A stretch of DNA of 64,000 nucleotides from Mesorhizobium sp. M1E.F.Ca.ET.045.02.1.1. GTDB taxonomy: Bacteria; Pseudomonadota; Alphaproteobacteria; Rhizobiales; Rhizobiaceae. Where the stretch lies: the NCBI RefSeq assembly GCF_003952485.1, contig NZ_CP034447.1, forward strand, positions 310,001 through 374,000. The letters are read 5' to 3'. Position 1 is the stretch's first letter. Every line of letters starts with the position of its first letter. A program made the translations under genes and the position numbers. Below are positions 27,466 to 36,574 of the stretch, piece by piece. Under the pieces are notes generated by a model. The model did not search any database and had not been told where the DNA came from. It saw nothing but the letters and a program-made list of their open reading frames with translations.

Positions 27466-29628
27466 ATGAACGCATTTGATGTCCGTCCAACGCTGGATGC
27501 TCCCGAAGACGATCCCTATCTCTGGCTTGAAGATGTAGAGGGCGAGCGGGCACTTGCCTGGGCCGCCGGCCAGTCGGCAAAGACCCTGAAGCACTTCAGT
27601 GAAACGCAGTTCGAGCGCGACCGCGCGGCTCTGACAGCCATTTTCGACAATCGCGACAACCTTCCCCTGATCGCGCGCCGTGGTCAGTACCTCTACAATT
27701 ATTGGCGAGATGCCGGAAATCCACGCGGACTGTGGCGCCGGACCACCCTTGCCGCCTACATGAAGGCGGATCCCCAATGGGAGCTACTGCTCGATCTGGA
27801 TGCTCTCGCGGCTAGCGACGGAGAGGATTGGATCTGGGACGGCGCGTCCATCGAGCCGGAGAGACGGGAAAGAGCCGTTCTGCGCCTGTCGCGCGGCGGC
27901 AGCGACGCGGTCGTGCATCGCGAATTCGACCTGATCTCTCTGAGCTTTGTCGCCGACGGTTTCAATCTCCCCGAGGCCAAAGGCTACGTTAGTTGGCTAG
28001 ACCCTGACACGCTTCTGCTTTCCAGTGCGCTTGGTAATGGCATGGCCACCCGCTCCGGCTATGCGCGCACCGTGCGAGTGTGGAAGCGTGACGCGGATCC
28101 CCTCACCACGCCGGTAATCTTCGAGGCCGGGTTCGAGAGCCTCAAGGTGTCTGGTCATTCGGACCGCACCGGCCGCAGCGAACGCCTTTGGTTCATTGAG
28201 AAACGGGCCTTCTTCGAGAAGATCAGTTGGATCGGCGACAGGAGCGGGCCGAGGACGCAGATCGATCTTCCTCGCGACGCGTCGTGGCGGGTCTTCGGCG
28301 ACTGGCTGGCGGTAAGGCCGCGCAAGCCCTGGACGGTGGGAGGCACCACCCATCCCGCCGACGCGCTGATCGTCATCTCGCTTTCCTCTTTCCTCGCAGG
28401 CGGACGCCGTTTTGAGACCCTGTTTCAACCAGCGGAAAGGCGCTCCCTGCAGTCATTCTTCTGGAATGACGGGAAGCTCATTAACTCTTACCTCGTCAAT
28501 CTCGTACCGCGTTTGGAGATGTTCACTCCCGGCCACCAGGAATGGACGCGCCGAGTCCTGGACACCCTGCCCGCCGAAGGGACTGTCCACGTCTGGTCAT
28601 TCGATGCGGCAGTTCACGAGACCAATGGAGAGGTCCTGGTCTGCGCTCAGGATCCGATCACGCCGCCGCAGCTCTTGCTATTCGATCTCAATGCCGCGCC
28701 GTCTCTCAGCGCTTCAGCAATCCTGAAGCGCAGCCCGGAGAATTTCGATGCATCCGGACTGGTGGTCACGCGCCACGAGGTAGTCTCTATCGATCATGAG
28801 CTGATCCCCTATACGCAGGTTGGTCCGGCGAACGGGAACGGAGATGCTCCGATTCACCTTTCCGCTTATGGCGGGTTCGGCATATCACTCCTGCCCTACT
28901 ACAACTCCCCGCTGGGCAAGCTGTGGCTCGAGCGCGGCGGCACGTGTGTGGAGGCGAACATCCGCGGCGGCGGCGAGTTCGGCACCCGCTGGCACGATGC
29001 CGGGCGCAGGGAGGGCAAGCGTCTCGCGCATGACGATTTCGCCGCCGTTGCCGCCGACCTCGTGCGAAGGGGCATCACCCTGCCGAGGCGGATTGCCGCC
29101 GAGGGCGGCTCAAATGGCGGCCTGCTGATCGCAAACATGCTGACCCGCTATCCTGAGCATTTCGGGGCTCTGTTCTGCACAATTCCGCTTATCGACATGC
29201 GTCGCTACACCAAGCTCTTGGCGGGCGCGAGCTGGATCGACGAATATGGCGATCCGGACAAGGCTCACGATTGGGCTTTCCTGAAGGAAATCTCCGCCTA
29301 TCACGCCGCGGCGCCGGGACAGCCCTATCCGCCTATCCTGATCGCCACCACGAAACGCGACGACCGCGTCCATCCGGGCCATGCGCGCAAGATGGCCGCA
29401 AAACTGCAGGCTCTTGGCTATCCCGCTTACTTCTACGAGGCCAGCGCAGGCGGGCACGGCTACGGCAAGGACAATCGGGAGCAAGCCGCATTCATCAGTC
29501 TAGGCACCAATTTTCTCCGCAGCGCAATCGGCTTCAACGATCACCTTCCGGAGATGGCGGAACGCGTTGCAACGCAAGAGGAGCATTTGAGCTCCATCAA
29601 CAATTCATTCGAGCAGGAGACGAAATAG
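27466..29628 (+). CDS. Prolyl oligopeptidase family serine peptidase (S9)
   Basis: A 720-residue peptidase of full family length. The N-terminus DDPYLWLEDVEGERALAW is the S9A opening, followed by a seven-bladed propeller region. The C-terminal alpha/beta-hydrolase holds GGSNGG (nucleophile Ser near residue 548), RDDRVHPGHARK (Asp near 632) and GGHGYG (His near 664). It lacks an export signal, so it should cut short proline-containing peptides in the cytoplasm. A sigma-54 promoter lies upstream and an OmpW-type porin gene 38 bases downstream, so nitrogen- or stress-linked peptide use is plausible. The propeller is somewhat divergent from oligopeptidase B. Confidence 0.92.
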   Translation: MNAFDVRPTLDAPEDDPYLWLEDVEGERALAWAAGQSAKTLKHFSETQFERDRAALTAIFDNRDNLPLIARRGQYLYNYWRDAGNPRGLWRRTTLAAYMKADPQWELLLDLDALAASDGEDWIWDGASIEPERRERAVLRLSRGGSDAVVHREFDLISLSFVADGFNLPEAKGYVSWLDPDTLLLSSALGNGMATRSGYARTVRVWKRDADPLTTPVIFEAGFESLKVSGHSDRTGRSERLWFIEKRAFFEKISWIGDRSGPRTQIDLPRDASWRVFGDWLAVRPRKPWTVGGTTHPADALIVISLSSFLAGGRRFETLFQPAERRSLQSFFWNDGKLINSYLVNLVPRLEMFTPGHQEWTRRVLDTLPAEGTVHVWSFDAAVHETNGEVLVCAQDPITPPQLLLFDLNAAPSLSASAILKRSPENFDASGLVVTRHEVVSIDHELIPYTQVGPANGNGDAPIHLSAYGGFGISLLPYYNSPLGKLWLERGGTCVEANIRGGGEFGTRWHDAGRREGKRLAHDDFAAVAADLVRRGITLPRRIAAEGGSNGGLLIANMLTRYPEHFGALFCTIPLIDMRRYTKLLAGASWIDEYGDPDKAHDWAFLKEISAYHAAAPGQPYPPILIATTKRDDRVHPGHARKMAAKLQALGYPAYFYEASAGGHGYGKDNREQAAFISLGTNFLRSAIGFNDHLPEMAERVATQEEHLSSINNSFEQETK

Positions 29629-29666
29629 TGCAGTGCATCCTTTCTGAACATCAAGGAGTGAATATC

Positions 29667-30365
29667 ATGGCGAGAACGCGAATGGGCGTAGCGCGGGCAA
29701 TAGCAGCGGCGGTGGCCCCGATCATCGTGGGACAGCAGGCCGTCGCCGCGGAGCCTGCGCAAGCAGAGACCGTCCTGGCGGAGACGGGAGCCTCGGTCAC
29801 CGAAGCGCCAAGCCCTTGGCAGGTCCGCCTGCGGGGGTTGGGCGTCGTTACGAAAGATCTGGGCTACGTTGATACGCTTCCCGGCTCCGGTCTTTCCTAT
29901 TCGGACACGGTGACGCCGGAACTCGATATCTCGTATTTCTTCACCGACAATATCGCCGCCGAACTCATACTCGGCACCACCTATGCTAACATCGAAGGTC
30001 AGGGAACGATCCGCTCGGCGGGTAATATCGGCAAGGTTTGGCTGCTCCCGCCCACGCTGACATTGCAGTACCATTTTACCGATTTCGGCGCGTTCAAGCC
30101 TTATGTCGGCGCCGGCGTGAACTACACGATCTTCTATAACCAGGACACCGGCAGCGCCGACGCTCTCAAGGTGAAGAATACGTTCGGCACGGCGCTGCAG
30201 GTCGGTTTCGACTACATGGTGGACCAGCACTGGGGCGTCAACTTCGACGTGAAGAAGCTTTTCCTGAAGCCGGACTTCGACGTCACGGTGGCCGGCGCGA
30301 AGCTGACGGGGAAGGCGGAGCTCGATCCCTGGCTGATAGGCGCAGGTGTCACCTACCGCTTTTGA
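29667..30365 (+). CDS. OmpW-family outer membrane beta-barrel protein
   Basis: A 232-residue outer membrane protein. The ATG at 29667 has AAGGAG 8 bases upstream and gives a signal peptide of about 28 residues ending VAA before EPAQ. The mature part has OmpW features: PELDISYFFTDNIAAELILG, LPPTLTLQYHF, FKPYVGAGVNYT and the terminal DPWLIGAGVTYRF with C-terminal Phe for BAM recognition. OmpW barrels form small hydrophobic channels. It is probably co-transcribed with the oligopeptidase from the sigma-54 promoter, and a terminator follows directly. The substrate is unknown. Confidence 0.9.
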   Translation: MARTRMGVARAIAAAVAPIIVGQQAVAAEPAQAETVLAETGASVTEAPSPWQVRLRGLGVVTKDLGYVDTLPGSGLSYSDTVTPELDISYFFTDNIAAELILGTTYANIEGQGTIRSAGNIGKVWLLPPTLTLQYHFTDFGAFKPYVGAGVNYTIFYNQDTGSADALKVKNTFGTALQVGFDYMVDQHWGVNFDVKKLFLKPDFDVTVAGAKLTGKAELDPWLIGAGVTYRF

Positions 30366-30407
30366 ATATCAGAGTGAAGTCTGCTTCCCGACTGCCGGTT
30401 TAAAATG

Positions 30408-30432
30408 AAGGGCGCCTCGCGCGCCCTTTTTT
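30408..30432 (+). terminator. Rho-independent terminator after the OmpW gene
   Basis: GGGCGC at 30410-30415, loop CTCGC, GCGCCC at 30421-30426, followed by six T. It ends the oligopeptidase-OmpW transcript. Confidence 0.9.
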
Positions 30433-31102
30433 ACGGTCGACACTGCAGCGCAAGACCTCATGAAGCTATTGTCGGGCGGGGTTCTCTTCCGGCGGACCAA
30501 GAAGGTGCACTGGCCAACCGGCCTTGCGCCTGAGATGGAGTGCTTAGAAGCGCTTTGGATCGGGACGGGCTTTGGCATTGTGGGTGGAATGCTTCAGCCA
30601 GACTATTTGCCAGCATCGTCTCCCGGACGTCATGTCTGAGCTTCGTGTCAGCGCAAGGCGAACACGCGGCTCCTAGATGCCGACACGATGGCTGGTTCAG
30701 CCATGCTGCGACAGTTGCCTGTTTTTTCGGTTCCTTTGCTGTTCGTGCGCTAACCGCAACGCTCCATACTAGTCTCGCGTGCCTGTCCCCGTGGGGTGGG
30801 CGGCAGAAAGCGATTAGGCCCGCTGAAAGAGGCGGACCGCATCCGAAGGACCGTAACCAAGAGAAGGACCTGAAGCGAGAGCGAAGGTTGCGGGAGGTCG
30901 CGGCGGCCTAAAAGGCAATGCCGACCAACCCCCAGGCCCCAGGAAAGGCTGACAAAAACCGCAGCGGCCGACTGTCCAATAGGTTGCGCCGCGCCAGGGC
31001 GAGCCAAATGGCAGGGGCTGCCGGGGGGCCCTAAGAAAAGCGTGGGTTCACGAGCACCCGGCGCGCGCCATCAGGCCGCTAGCTACTTGGAGGGCGGGTG
31101 TA
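30433..31102. other. Intergenic region before QseC/QseM-like module 1
   Basis: No gene seen. From about 30836 it resembles the stretch at 31931-32175: both contain the 18-mer ACCGCATCCGAAGGACCG (30836-30853 and 31931-31948), then a similar GC-rich block with a GTTGCGGGA...CGCGGCGG core and an AAGAAAAGCG element. So the region belongs to a duplicated module. Confidence 0.55.
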
Positions 31103-31321
31103 TCAGGCCTGTTTGTCGGGCCGAACCAGATCCATATGGCTGACGCCGAGGGCCAATGCCAGTTCATAGATCGTGATAATTGTCGGATTTCTTCGGCCTT
31201 TCTCCAAGCCGCTGATGTACTGCTGACTGAACCCGGAAATCTCCGCAAGCTGCTCCTGCGTCAGACGCTTCCTTTGCCTGATCCTCTGCACATTCCGTCC
31301 GACCAACTTGCGCATATCCAT
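31103..31321 (-). CDS. XRE-family HTH regulator, QseC-like (module 1)
   Basis: A 72-residue single-domain Cro/C1 repressor: MRKLVGRNVQRIRQRKRLTQ, then EQLAEISGFSQQYISGLEKG with the recognition helix, then NPTIITIYELALALGV. Two adjacent starts are possible (31321 and 31315). It is divergent from an 88-residue DUF2285 protein gene. In Mesorhizobium symbiosis islands the same layout, QseC (HTH) divergent from QseM (DUF2285), forms a switch for element transfer. The gap contains an imperfect palindrome beginning CTAAAATATGT and ending ACATTTAG, a possible operator. It differs in sequence from the module 2 regulator, so the two probably bind different sites. Confidence 0.75.
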   Translation of the reverse strand: MDMRKLVGRNVQRIRQRKRLTQEQLAEISGFSQQYISGLEKGRRNPTIITIYELALALGVSHMDLVRPDKQA

Positions 31322-31430
31322 GCACGCAAGCCAGCGGATCAGGCGGCTTGAGTTTATCAACTAAAATATGTAATCCACATTTAGCAGGCAGAGGGCTTCG
31401 CGGGTCCATTGGCCGGAGATAGAATTAGCG

Positions 31431-31697
31431 ATGTTACAGCCCAAATCGAACACGCCGTTTGCCGATGAGGTCCCCTGGTCAGACCGCGTTACAGCCTACG
31501 ACAAGGACCACTTTACAACCTATATGAGGCTCCTGGACGCCTCAGCCGACAACGCCACTGAAGAGGAAATGGCCCATGTGATCCTCGGCATTGATCCGGC
31601 ACGCGAACCGGAGCGCGCACGGAACGTTCTTCGCAGTCATCTCAACCGTGCAAACTGGGTGGTGACGAGCGGCTACAAGGATTTGTTCGCCAATTGA
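31431..31697 (+). CDS. DUF2285 protein, QseM-like antiactivator (module 1)
   Basis: An 88-residue protein of the DUF2285 family: FADEVPWSDRVTAYDKDHF, then YMRLLDASADNATEEEM, ILGIDPAREPERARNVLRSH and RANWVVTSGYKDLF. QseM of ICEMlSym R7A, which blocks the activators TraR and FseA, belongs to this family and has this size. The gene is divergent from the XRE regulator. It shares most residues with the module 2 protein, so the two are recent paralogues. The start ATG is followed by LQPKSN; the ribosome site (GGAG) is about 13 bases away, which is weak. Confidence 0.75.
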   Translation: MLQPKSNTPFADEVPWSDRVTAYDKDHFTTYMRLLDASADNATEEEMAHVILGIDPAREPERARNVLRSHLNRANWVVTSGYKDLFAN

Positions 31698-32175
31698 CGA
31701 AATGGGCGGTGCGGTCGCTTCGCTTCAAGCAACGAAGTCGCGTAACCACCATGCATCGACGCATCACCCAGCGCGGATGCGCTCGAAGATGATCGCGAAG
31801 ACTTCCAGTCGGCGCCGATGGCCTAGCGCTTCGCTGTCTCATCGTTTTGTCCTTCGCTCGCCAATGGCTGCTTCCCAGGAAGCGGTGCGGCGGCGAGTCA
31901 TGACAGGAACGGACCCGCCGTCTGAGCCGCACCGCATCCGAAGGACCGGATGGACAACCTCCCGAAAAGCTCACAGCTAGCTAAGGGTTGCGGGACGCCG
32001 CGGCGGGCCTAGAAGGATGCGGCGGCCCCTGCTGGGAAAGGCACAACAGAGAGAATTGCGAGAGTCTAACGACACGCTAGGAGGCGCAGCGGAATGGTCG
32101 AGACGCCCTGAGCCAAGAAAAGCGGGGATCGACCCACCGGCACCCGGCACGCGCGGTGATGGGCGCGGGCGCCCA
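31698..32175. other. Spacer between the two QseC/QseM-like modules
   Basis: No gene seen. The second half repeats the sequence before module 1, starting with the shared 18-mer at 31931-31948. This shows that the duplication unit includes the 3' flank of the regulator gene. Confidence 0.5.
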
Positions 32176-32409
32176 CTACGCACGCAGGCTCAACAGAATC
32201 TCACACGGATCAGCGTCGAGGGCCGCAGTTACGTCGAGAAACTCAATGATATCGAGACGCCGCTCTCCACCCTCATATTTCGCCACGAAAGATTGCGGAC
32301 GACCAAGCTTCTCAGCCACCTGCGCCTGCGTCAGCCCTTTGACCTTGCGCAGTGAGATCAACTGGGCCAGAAACCGCTGGTGGCGGGGAGATCGAAGAGA
32401 TTTGGGCAT
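32176..32409 (-). CDS. XRE-family HTH regulator, QseC-like (module 2)
   Basis: A 77-residue HTH protein: SLRSPRHQRFLAQLISLRKV, then KGLTQAQVAEKLGRPQSFVA and KYEGGERRLDIIEFLDV. The QSFVAKYE recognition helix is the form seen in regulators next to DUF2285 genes in mesorhizobia. It is divergent from the DUF2285 gene at 32526; two overlapping palindromes (32447-32480) lie between and are good operator candidates. It should repress its own and the divergent gene's expression according to occupancy of the two sites. Confidence 0.8.
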   Translation of the reverse strand: MPKSLRSPRHQRFLAQLISLRKVKGLTQAQVAEKLGRPQSFVAKYEGGERRLDIIEFLDVTAALDADPCEILLSLRA

Positions 32410-32446
32410 TTAGGTGAACCGGTCAGGTAGAGACCGGCTCAGCGAC

Positions 32447-32480
32447 TAATCCCCGTTTCGGATTATCCCATTTTGGGATA
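32447..32480. promoter_or_regulatory. Two overlapping palindromic operators
   Basis: TAATCC-N7-GGATTA at 32447-32465 and TATCCCA-TTT-TGGGATA at 32464-32480, in the divergent gap of module 2. Two adjacent sites with related half-sites (ATCC) fit a QseC-type dual-operator switch. Confidence 0.7.
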
Positions 32481-32525
32481 TTCTGCCTTGGATCCAGCGA
32501 TCAACATGCGAGGTTCGCGGCAGAC

Positions 32526-32807
32526 ATGAATCGATCAACGGCAACAGATAGGACTCAAAGCTCAACACTGCTCGACGAAGTCCCTTGGTCTGACCGTCTT
32601 ACCGCCTACGACAGGGCGCACTTTACCATCTATATGAGGCTCCTGGACGCCTCAGCCGATGAGGCGCCCGAAGAGGAAATGGCCCATCTGATCCTCGGCA
32701 TTGATCCGGCACTTGAACCGGAGCGCGCCAGGAAGGCGCTTCGTAGTCATCTCGACCGTGCGAACTGGATGGTGACGAGCGGCTACAAGGAATTGTTCGC
32801 CAGCTGA
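32526..32807 (+). CDS. DUF2285 protein, QseM-like antiactivator (module 2)
   Basis: A 93-residue DUF2285 protein: LDEVPWSDRLTAYDRAHFTI, then YMRLLDASADEAPEEEM, ILGIDPALEPERARKALRSH and RANWMVTSGYKELF. It is about three-quarters identical by eye to the module 1 protein, with a different 15-residue N-terminus. By analogy with QseM it should bind and silence a TraR-like activator; a TraR-like LuxR gene is 2.1 kb away beyond an IS. GAGGT lies about 11 bases before the ATG. Confidence 0.78.
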   Translation: MNRSTATDRTQSSTLLDEVPWSDRLTAYDRAHFTIYMRLLDASADEAPEEEMAHLILGIDPALEPERARKALRSHLDRANWMVTSGYKELFAS

Positions 32808-33217
32808 CAAATGCGCAGTGCTCGGTCATACAAGTAGGCAGTTCCTGTGGCAGCCAGTGGTCAGGCTGATCGGGACCTGCACCACAGACGCGCCGGCAAA
32901 ATGGACCCGGTGGCGAGCACAATTCAGTTCCCAGGAAATGGGTTTTGGCAATTGTCCGAGCGTCTGACGTGATAGAAGGTTCCGCTCTGTCTGGATGGTA
33001 ATAGCCCGGAGCAGCACTCCATATCGTGCCGGCGCTCGACGCAGAATGGTCCACCTCTTCGCTTTCAAGCCGGATAACCGAAAGCCATCGCCCTAAGTCA
33101 ACGGTTAGAGATTACCGGCAGGCAGGTATGCAAGCGGGCCATCCTCGGAAACTATAAAACCGCACGACTAGCTCGTCAGCGACGAAACACCCGCTCGAGC
33201 ACCGATAGACTAAGATC
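32808..33217. other. Intergenic region up to IS copy 2
   Basis: About 410 bases with no gene, RNA or terminator recognised. It is interrupted at 33218 by the IS; before the insertion it was continuous with 34775 onwards. Confidence 0.35.
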
Positions 33218-34768
33218 GTCGACCGTGAACAATCCGGGCCCTAAGCGGCGACCGACTTCGGCCGAAGTTGAAGCAGGGCGATCAAGAGCGACAAAAAATC
33301 CTTCAGCCACCTGAGCAGGAGGGAGAAGTTGTAGCCGGCGGCGGCCAGGATGGCGTTGAGGGCGTCGCCCTGCTGGCCGGCGAGGTAGTTGCGGCCCATT
33401 CTGTGTTCGCTCTTGATGTGGCCGATGACGGGTTCGACCGCCGACCGCCGCCGCATCTGGCGCTTGATGGCTGGGGTGACGCGGCGCTTCTGGCCGGCGG
33501 TGAAGACCCTGAACTTGTGGCTCTGCGGTGCGTTGTGGCCTCGATAGCCGGCGTCGGCGAGGATGCGGTCGATCTCGTTGCCGATGGTCTTTTCCATGTC
33601 GGGGATGACGCTTGCCAGCGTGTGGCCGTCATAGGGATTGCCGGGCAGTGCTTTTGCATGCAGGGCGAACTGGCCACCCTTGGAACGCTACAGCGTGGTG
33701 GCCACCGACACCTTCACCCCGAACTCGTAGGGCATATGCGCCTTGCCCTTGCCGATGCATTCTACCTCGTGTGCGTGCAGGCTGTAGATCTTGCGGCCGC
33801 GCTGGCGCTGGCGTTGCTCGAGAACGGTGGCCGCCTGGTAGAGCGGCCATTTGAAGAGCGCTTCCAGCCCCGCATCGCCGGCGATCTGGCGAGAGATGTC
33901 GCGAATGGTCCGGCCGAGATAGGTCTTGAGCCTGCGCAGCGCCTTGTTCGCCCGCTTGAACTGCTTGGCGTGGGCATAGCGCTGATGGCTGATCAGCGCC
34001 AGCTTGCCGACCCGCACATAGCTCTGGCGCAAATGGAGCCCCTTCCTCTTGGCCAGCCGCACCAGCCGTTCGCGCGCCCGGTGGATGAGCTTGGCGTCGG
34101 TCGGGAACATGACGTTCTTCGGCTGCACGGTCGTGTCGACGATGACCTGGCGCGTGTCGGCCGGCTTCATCGCCCCGGTCTTGACCGCAATGCTGAGGCT
34201 TTCCTGCAAAAGCGCCACGATCCGCTCCTCGCCCATACGGCTGCGCCAACGCGTCATCGAGGAGCGGTCAAACGGCAGCGTATGGCAAAAGAACGTCTCG
34301 CCGGTGAGATACTGGAAGTAAGGGTTCTCCACCCAGCGCTCGCACAGCACCTCATCCGACAGGTTGAAGGTGTGCTTGAGGATCGCCAGCCCCGCCATCA
34401 GCCGGGTCGGCAGCGGCGGCATGCCGGGGCCGTCCGAATAGACGGCGCCGAAACGCTCCTCCAGCACCGGCCAGTCGATCGCCTGCGCCAGCCGCACCAG
34501 CTCGTGCTTCATGTTGATGATCTGATCGAACCTGGAGCGGAACAGATCCTGCTCTCCCGTCTCGCGCTTCTCGCGTGGCTTGGACATTCGCCGTCCCCTC
34601 GATTCGCCGCCGCCGAACCGAGTGAATCACGCTCCGCAGCACAAGGGAATCGCAAAACCGAATTGCAGGAAAACAGCGCTCATAAACCGCAAATCCTGCA
34701 ATTCCAAAGCCGCTATCCGCCTCAATCAACATGCCAGATCAATGGCTTGCGGATAGTTCACGGTCGAC
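33218..34768 (-). mobile_element. Insertion sequence, copy 2 (IS5-like, 1551 bp)
   Basis: Same element as at 21224-22772, in the opposite orientation. Ends are GTCGACCGTGAACAATCC (left) and the complement of GTCGACCGTGAACTATCC (right). Flanked by the 6-bp target duplication AAGATC at 33212-33217 and 34769-34774. It separates the QseC/QseM-like modules from the LuxR gene. The copy is free of the frameshifts of copy 1 but keeps the internal TAG. Confidence 0.9.
33241..34587 (-). pseudogene. IS transposase of copy 2 (single internal TAG)
   Basis: Open from the ATG at 34587 for 299 codons to a TAG after VATTL (33688), then in the same frame to the stop at 33241. The first part has the N-terminal DNA-binding region with LTGETFFCHTLPFDRSSMTR and IVDTTVQPKN. 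The second has ILADAGYRGHN and GHIKSEHRMGRN with the catalytic glutamate. A full product of about 448 residues needs the TAG to be read through. The same TAG is in copy 1. If termination is complete, neither copy makes active transposase. Confidence 0.85.
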
Positions 34769-34907
34769 AAGATCACCGGCGCGGACTGGAAGAATACGGC
34801 TGCATCGCCCTGACCGAGCCGGCGGAACAGAAGATCTCGGCATCCGTCAACGCTCGATACAAACCGCGCGATCGAATGGACCGAGCACAACCGGATCAAA
34901 AAGCTTC

Positions 34908-35645
34908 TCAGAGAATTGAGGACCCTTCGGACCCCAAAAGGGCTATAGCCTGATTTTGGGTTCGCACGCCTAGCTTCTTCTTGGCATTGTCCAAATGAAA
35001 AGCGATCGTGCGTGGCTTGATGCCCAAGATGCGGCCGGTCACCCAGGCTGAATTACCCCGCGCTGCCCACCGCAGGCACTCATATTCGCGGGATGTCAGC
35101 GAAATCCCATCCACTGTTCGATCGCTCGGCAGTTTGCGGCGAACGCAACGATGAAAGCAGGCCGCCATCAGCTGAAGAGCTTGTTCGTACCGCTCAGCGA
35201 CCCGAAGAAATACTGGACGAGGCTCATCGGCGGCAAAAGTAACCGCAGCGATGCGGCCGCGGAGATCGACAATTGGGATCGTCAAACCGCAGCAGATGCT
35301 GAATTGAGCCGCCTCATCGAATAGCTGCTGTTGAGCCGGCGACATTTTATCGCCTCCCAAATTCGATCCCCAGTGAAACGGGCAGCCGCCATTTCGAGCA
35401 CGCAAGACCACAGGATCGAGTTTCTCATACTGATTTTCGAGATACTGTCTGGTCCAGCGGGGTGGATAGTTCGAAATTAGCCTCGGTTTGCCGGAAGGCC
35501 GTGCTGGCAAGGAGAGGTACGCAAAGGAGATTAGGTCAAGTCGTCCGGCCGCCTCAGCCATGGCATCCCGGAAATCTGCCTCATCGATACTCTGTGACAG
35601 TCTTTCAAGGAATGTCTCGAAAACAAGTGGCATGTCCCTCGTCAT
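34908..35645 (-). CDS. TraR-like LuxR-family quorum-sensing regulator
   Basis: About 245 residues from the ATG at 35645 (a longer reading to 35762 adds a stretch unlike the family). The N-terminal autoinducer-binding domain has the conserved pocket residues Trp64, Tyr68, Asp77 and Trp92 (RWTRQYLENQY, KLDPVV, PFHW), which match TraR Trp57, Tyr61, Asp70 and Trp85. The C-terminal LuxR helix-turn-helix is LTSREYECLRWAARGNS with IKPRTIAFHLDNAKKKLGV. It should bind an acyl-homoserine lactone and activate transcription. No luxI is in the window. With DUF2285 antiactivators nearby it resembles the quorum control of a mesorhizobial ICE. Confidence 0.9.
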   Translation of the reverse strand: MTRDMPLVFETFLERLSQSIDEADFRDAMAEAAGRLDLISFAYLSLPARPSGKPRLISNYPPRWTRQYLENQYEKLDPVVLRARNGGCPFHWGSNLGGDKMSPAQQQLFDEAAQFSICCGLTIPIVDLRGRIAAVTFAADEPRPVFLRVAERYEQALQLMAACFHRCVRRKLPSDRTVDGISLTSREYECLRWAARGNSAWVTGRILGIKPRTIAFHLDNAKKKLGVRTQNQAIALLGSEGSSIL

Positions 35646-36574
35646 CGTCGCGCTCGATTCTTCCTCTTTCTGCACGCCTTCCGGCTGCGTCGTGTATGTC
35701 CCGACAAACGCGATTGACTTCGCGGGCGTCGCTGGGCTGACCAGGCTCCAGAATGCTGCCACACTTTCGATCTTCGCCGGTCATCCCAATCATGCTGGGC
35801 TCGCCCGATGGGTGTCTGGCAGACGCCTCATGATCTTTCAACAGCTCAATCAGAGAATCTCCATGCATTAAATCATGACCGCCCCTGCACCGTCCAAATC
35901 AGGAGAAATCATCCTGCGCTGACCAAAAGCCATCATTGACCCAGCTTTTGCAGGAATTTGGGTCGGCACGAGCATAACAATTCGGATAGCCGCTCATCCC
36001 CCACCCAGGGCGCCATGATCCGGAACGAAGTGTTGCGATGCTTTCTTTTCTTTGATAGGCAAATCGTCTCAACAATGTTAAAATGCCTTTTCCTTGTGAA
36101 CGGGATGGCGTGTGAGTATCGTCCTTTTATATACATGACGTGATAAAATTCACCGCAATGATTATTCTGCTCTTTGTGATGTGAAGGAAGATATCTTCGG
36201 CGTTGCCGCCTTTGGAACCGGCGACCGTGGCCCGCTGCAATGATGTAAAGGGCGAGTCTAAGCTCAATCTGCATCGGAACGTGCAGATGACCTTTACCAG
36301 ACCCTCGATTCCGGACGGGCCATAATGATTCTGATTACGTGGGTCAAAAAGGGCGCCCTGCCGGCGGGGAGGTACACCCGCAGGGCGCGCCGCACAGAGG
36401 TCCTGGTCGTTGGGCAACAGGACAGCGGCGGCAGAACTGATTCGGTTCGTGACTGAAATAGTCCGGAGCATGCTCAAGATCAGATATCTGGAATTCAACA
36501 GTTTTGGGTCTGCTCGGCGCAGTAGCGCGCAGGGACATGCCTGCCTCCGGACTCGCTCCTTCGCGATCGCAAAA
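35646..36574. other. Intergenic region with a GC-rich inverted repeat
   Basis: About 930 bases without a convincing gene. It includes the 9-bp inverted repeat GCGCCCTGC/GCAGGGCGC (36353-36388) with an 18-base loop and no T-tract. A minus-strand fragment ending FLQKLGQ (about 35940-36020) was not recognised. Confidence 0.4.

Noticed and set aside
33268..34953. A 561-codon open frame on the plus strand opposite the transposase of IS copy 2
   Set aside because: It is the antisense of a GC-rich transposase gene and a similar frame exists opposite copy 1. It has no ribosome site or family features.
36353..36388. Terminator behind the class III aminotransferase gene
   Set aside because: The 9-bp stem is strong but the loop is 18 bases and there is no T-tract in either direction.
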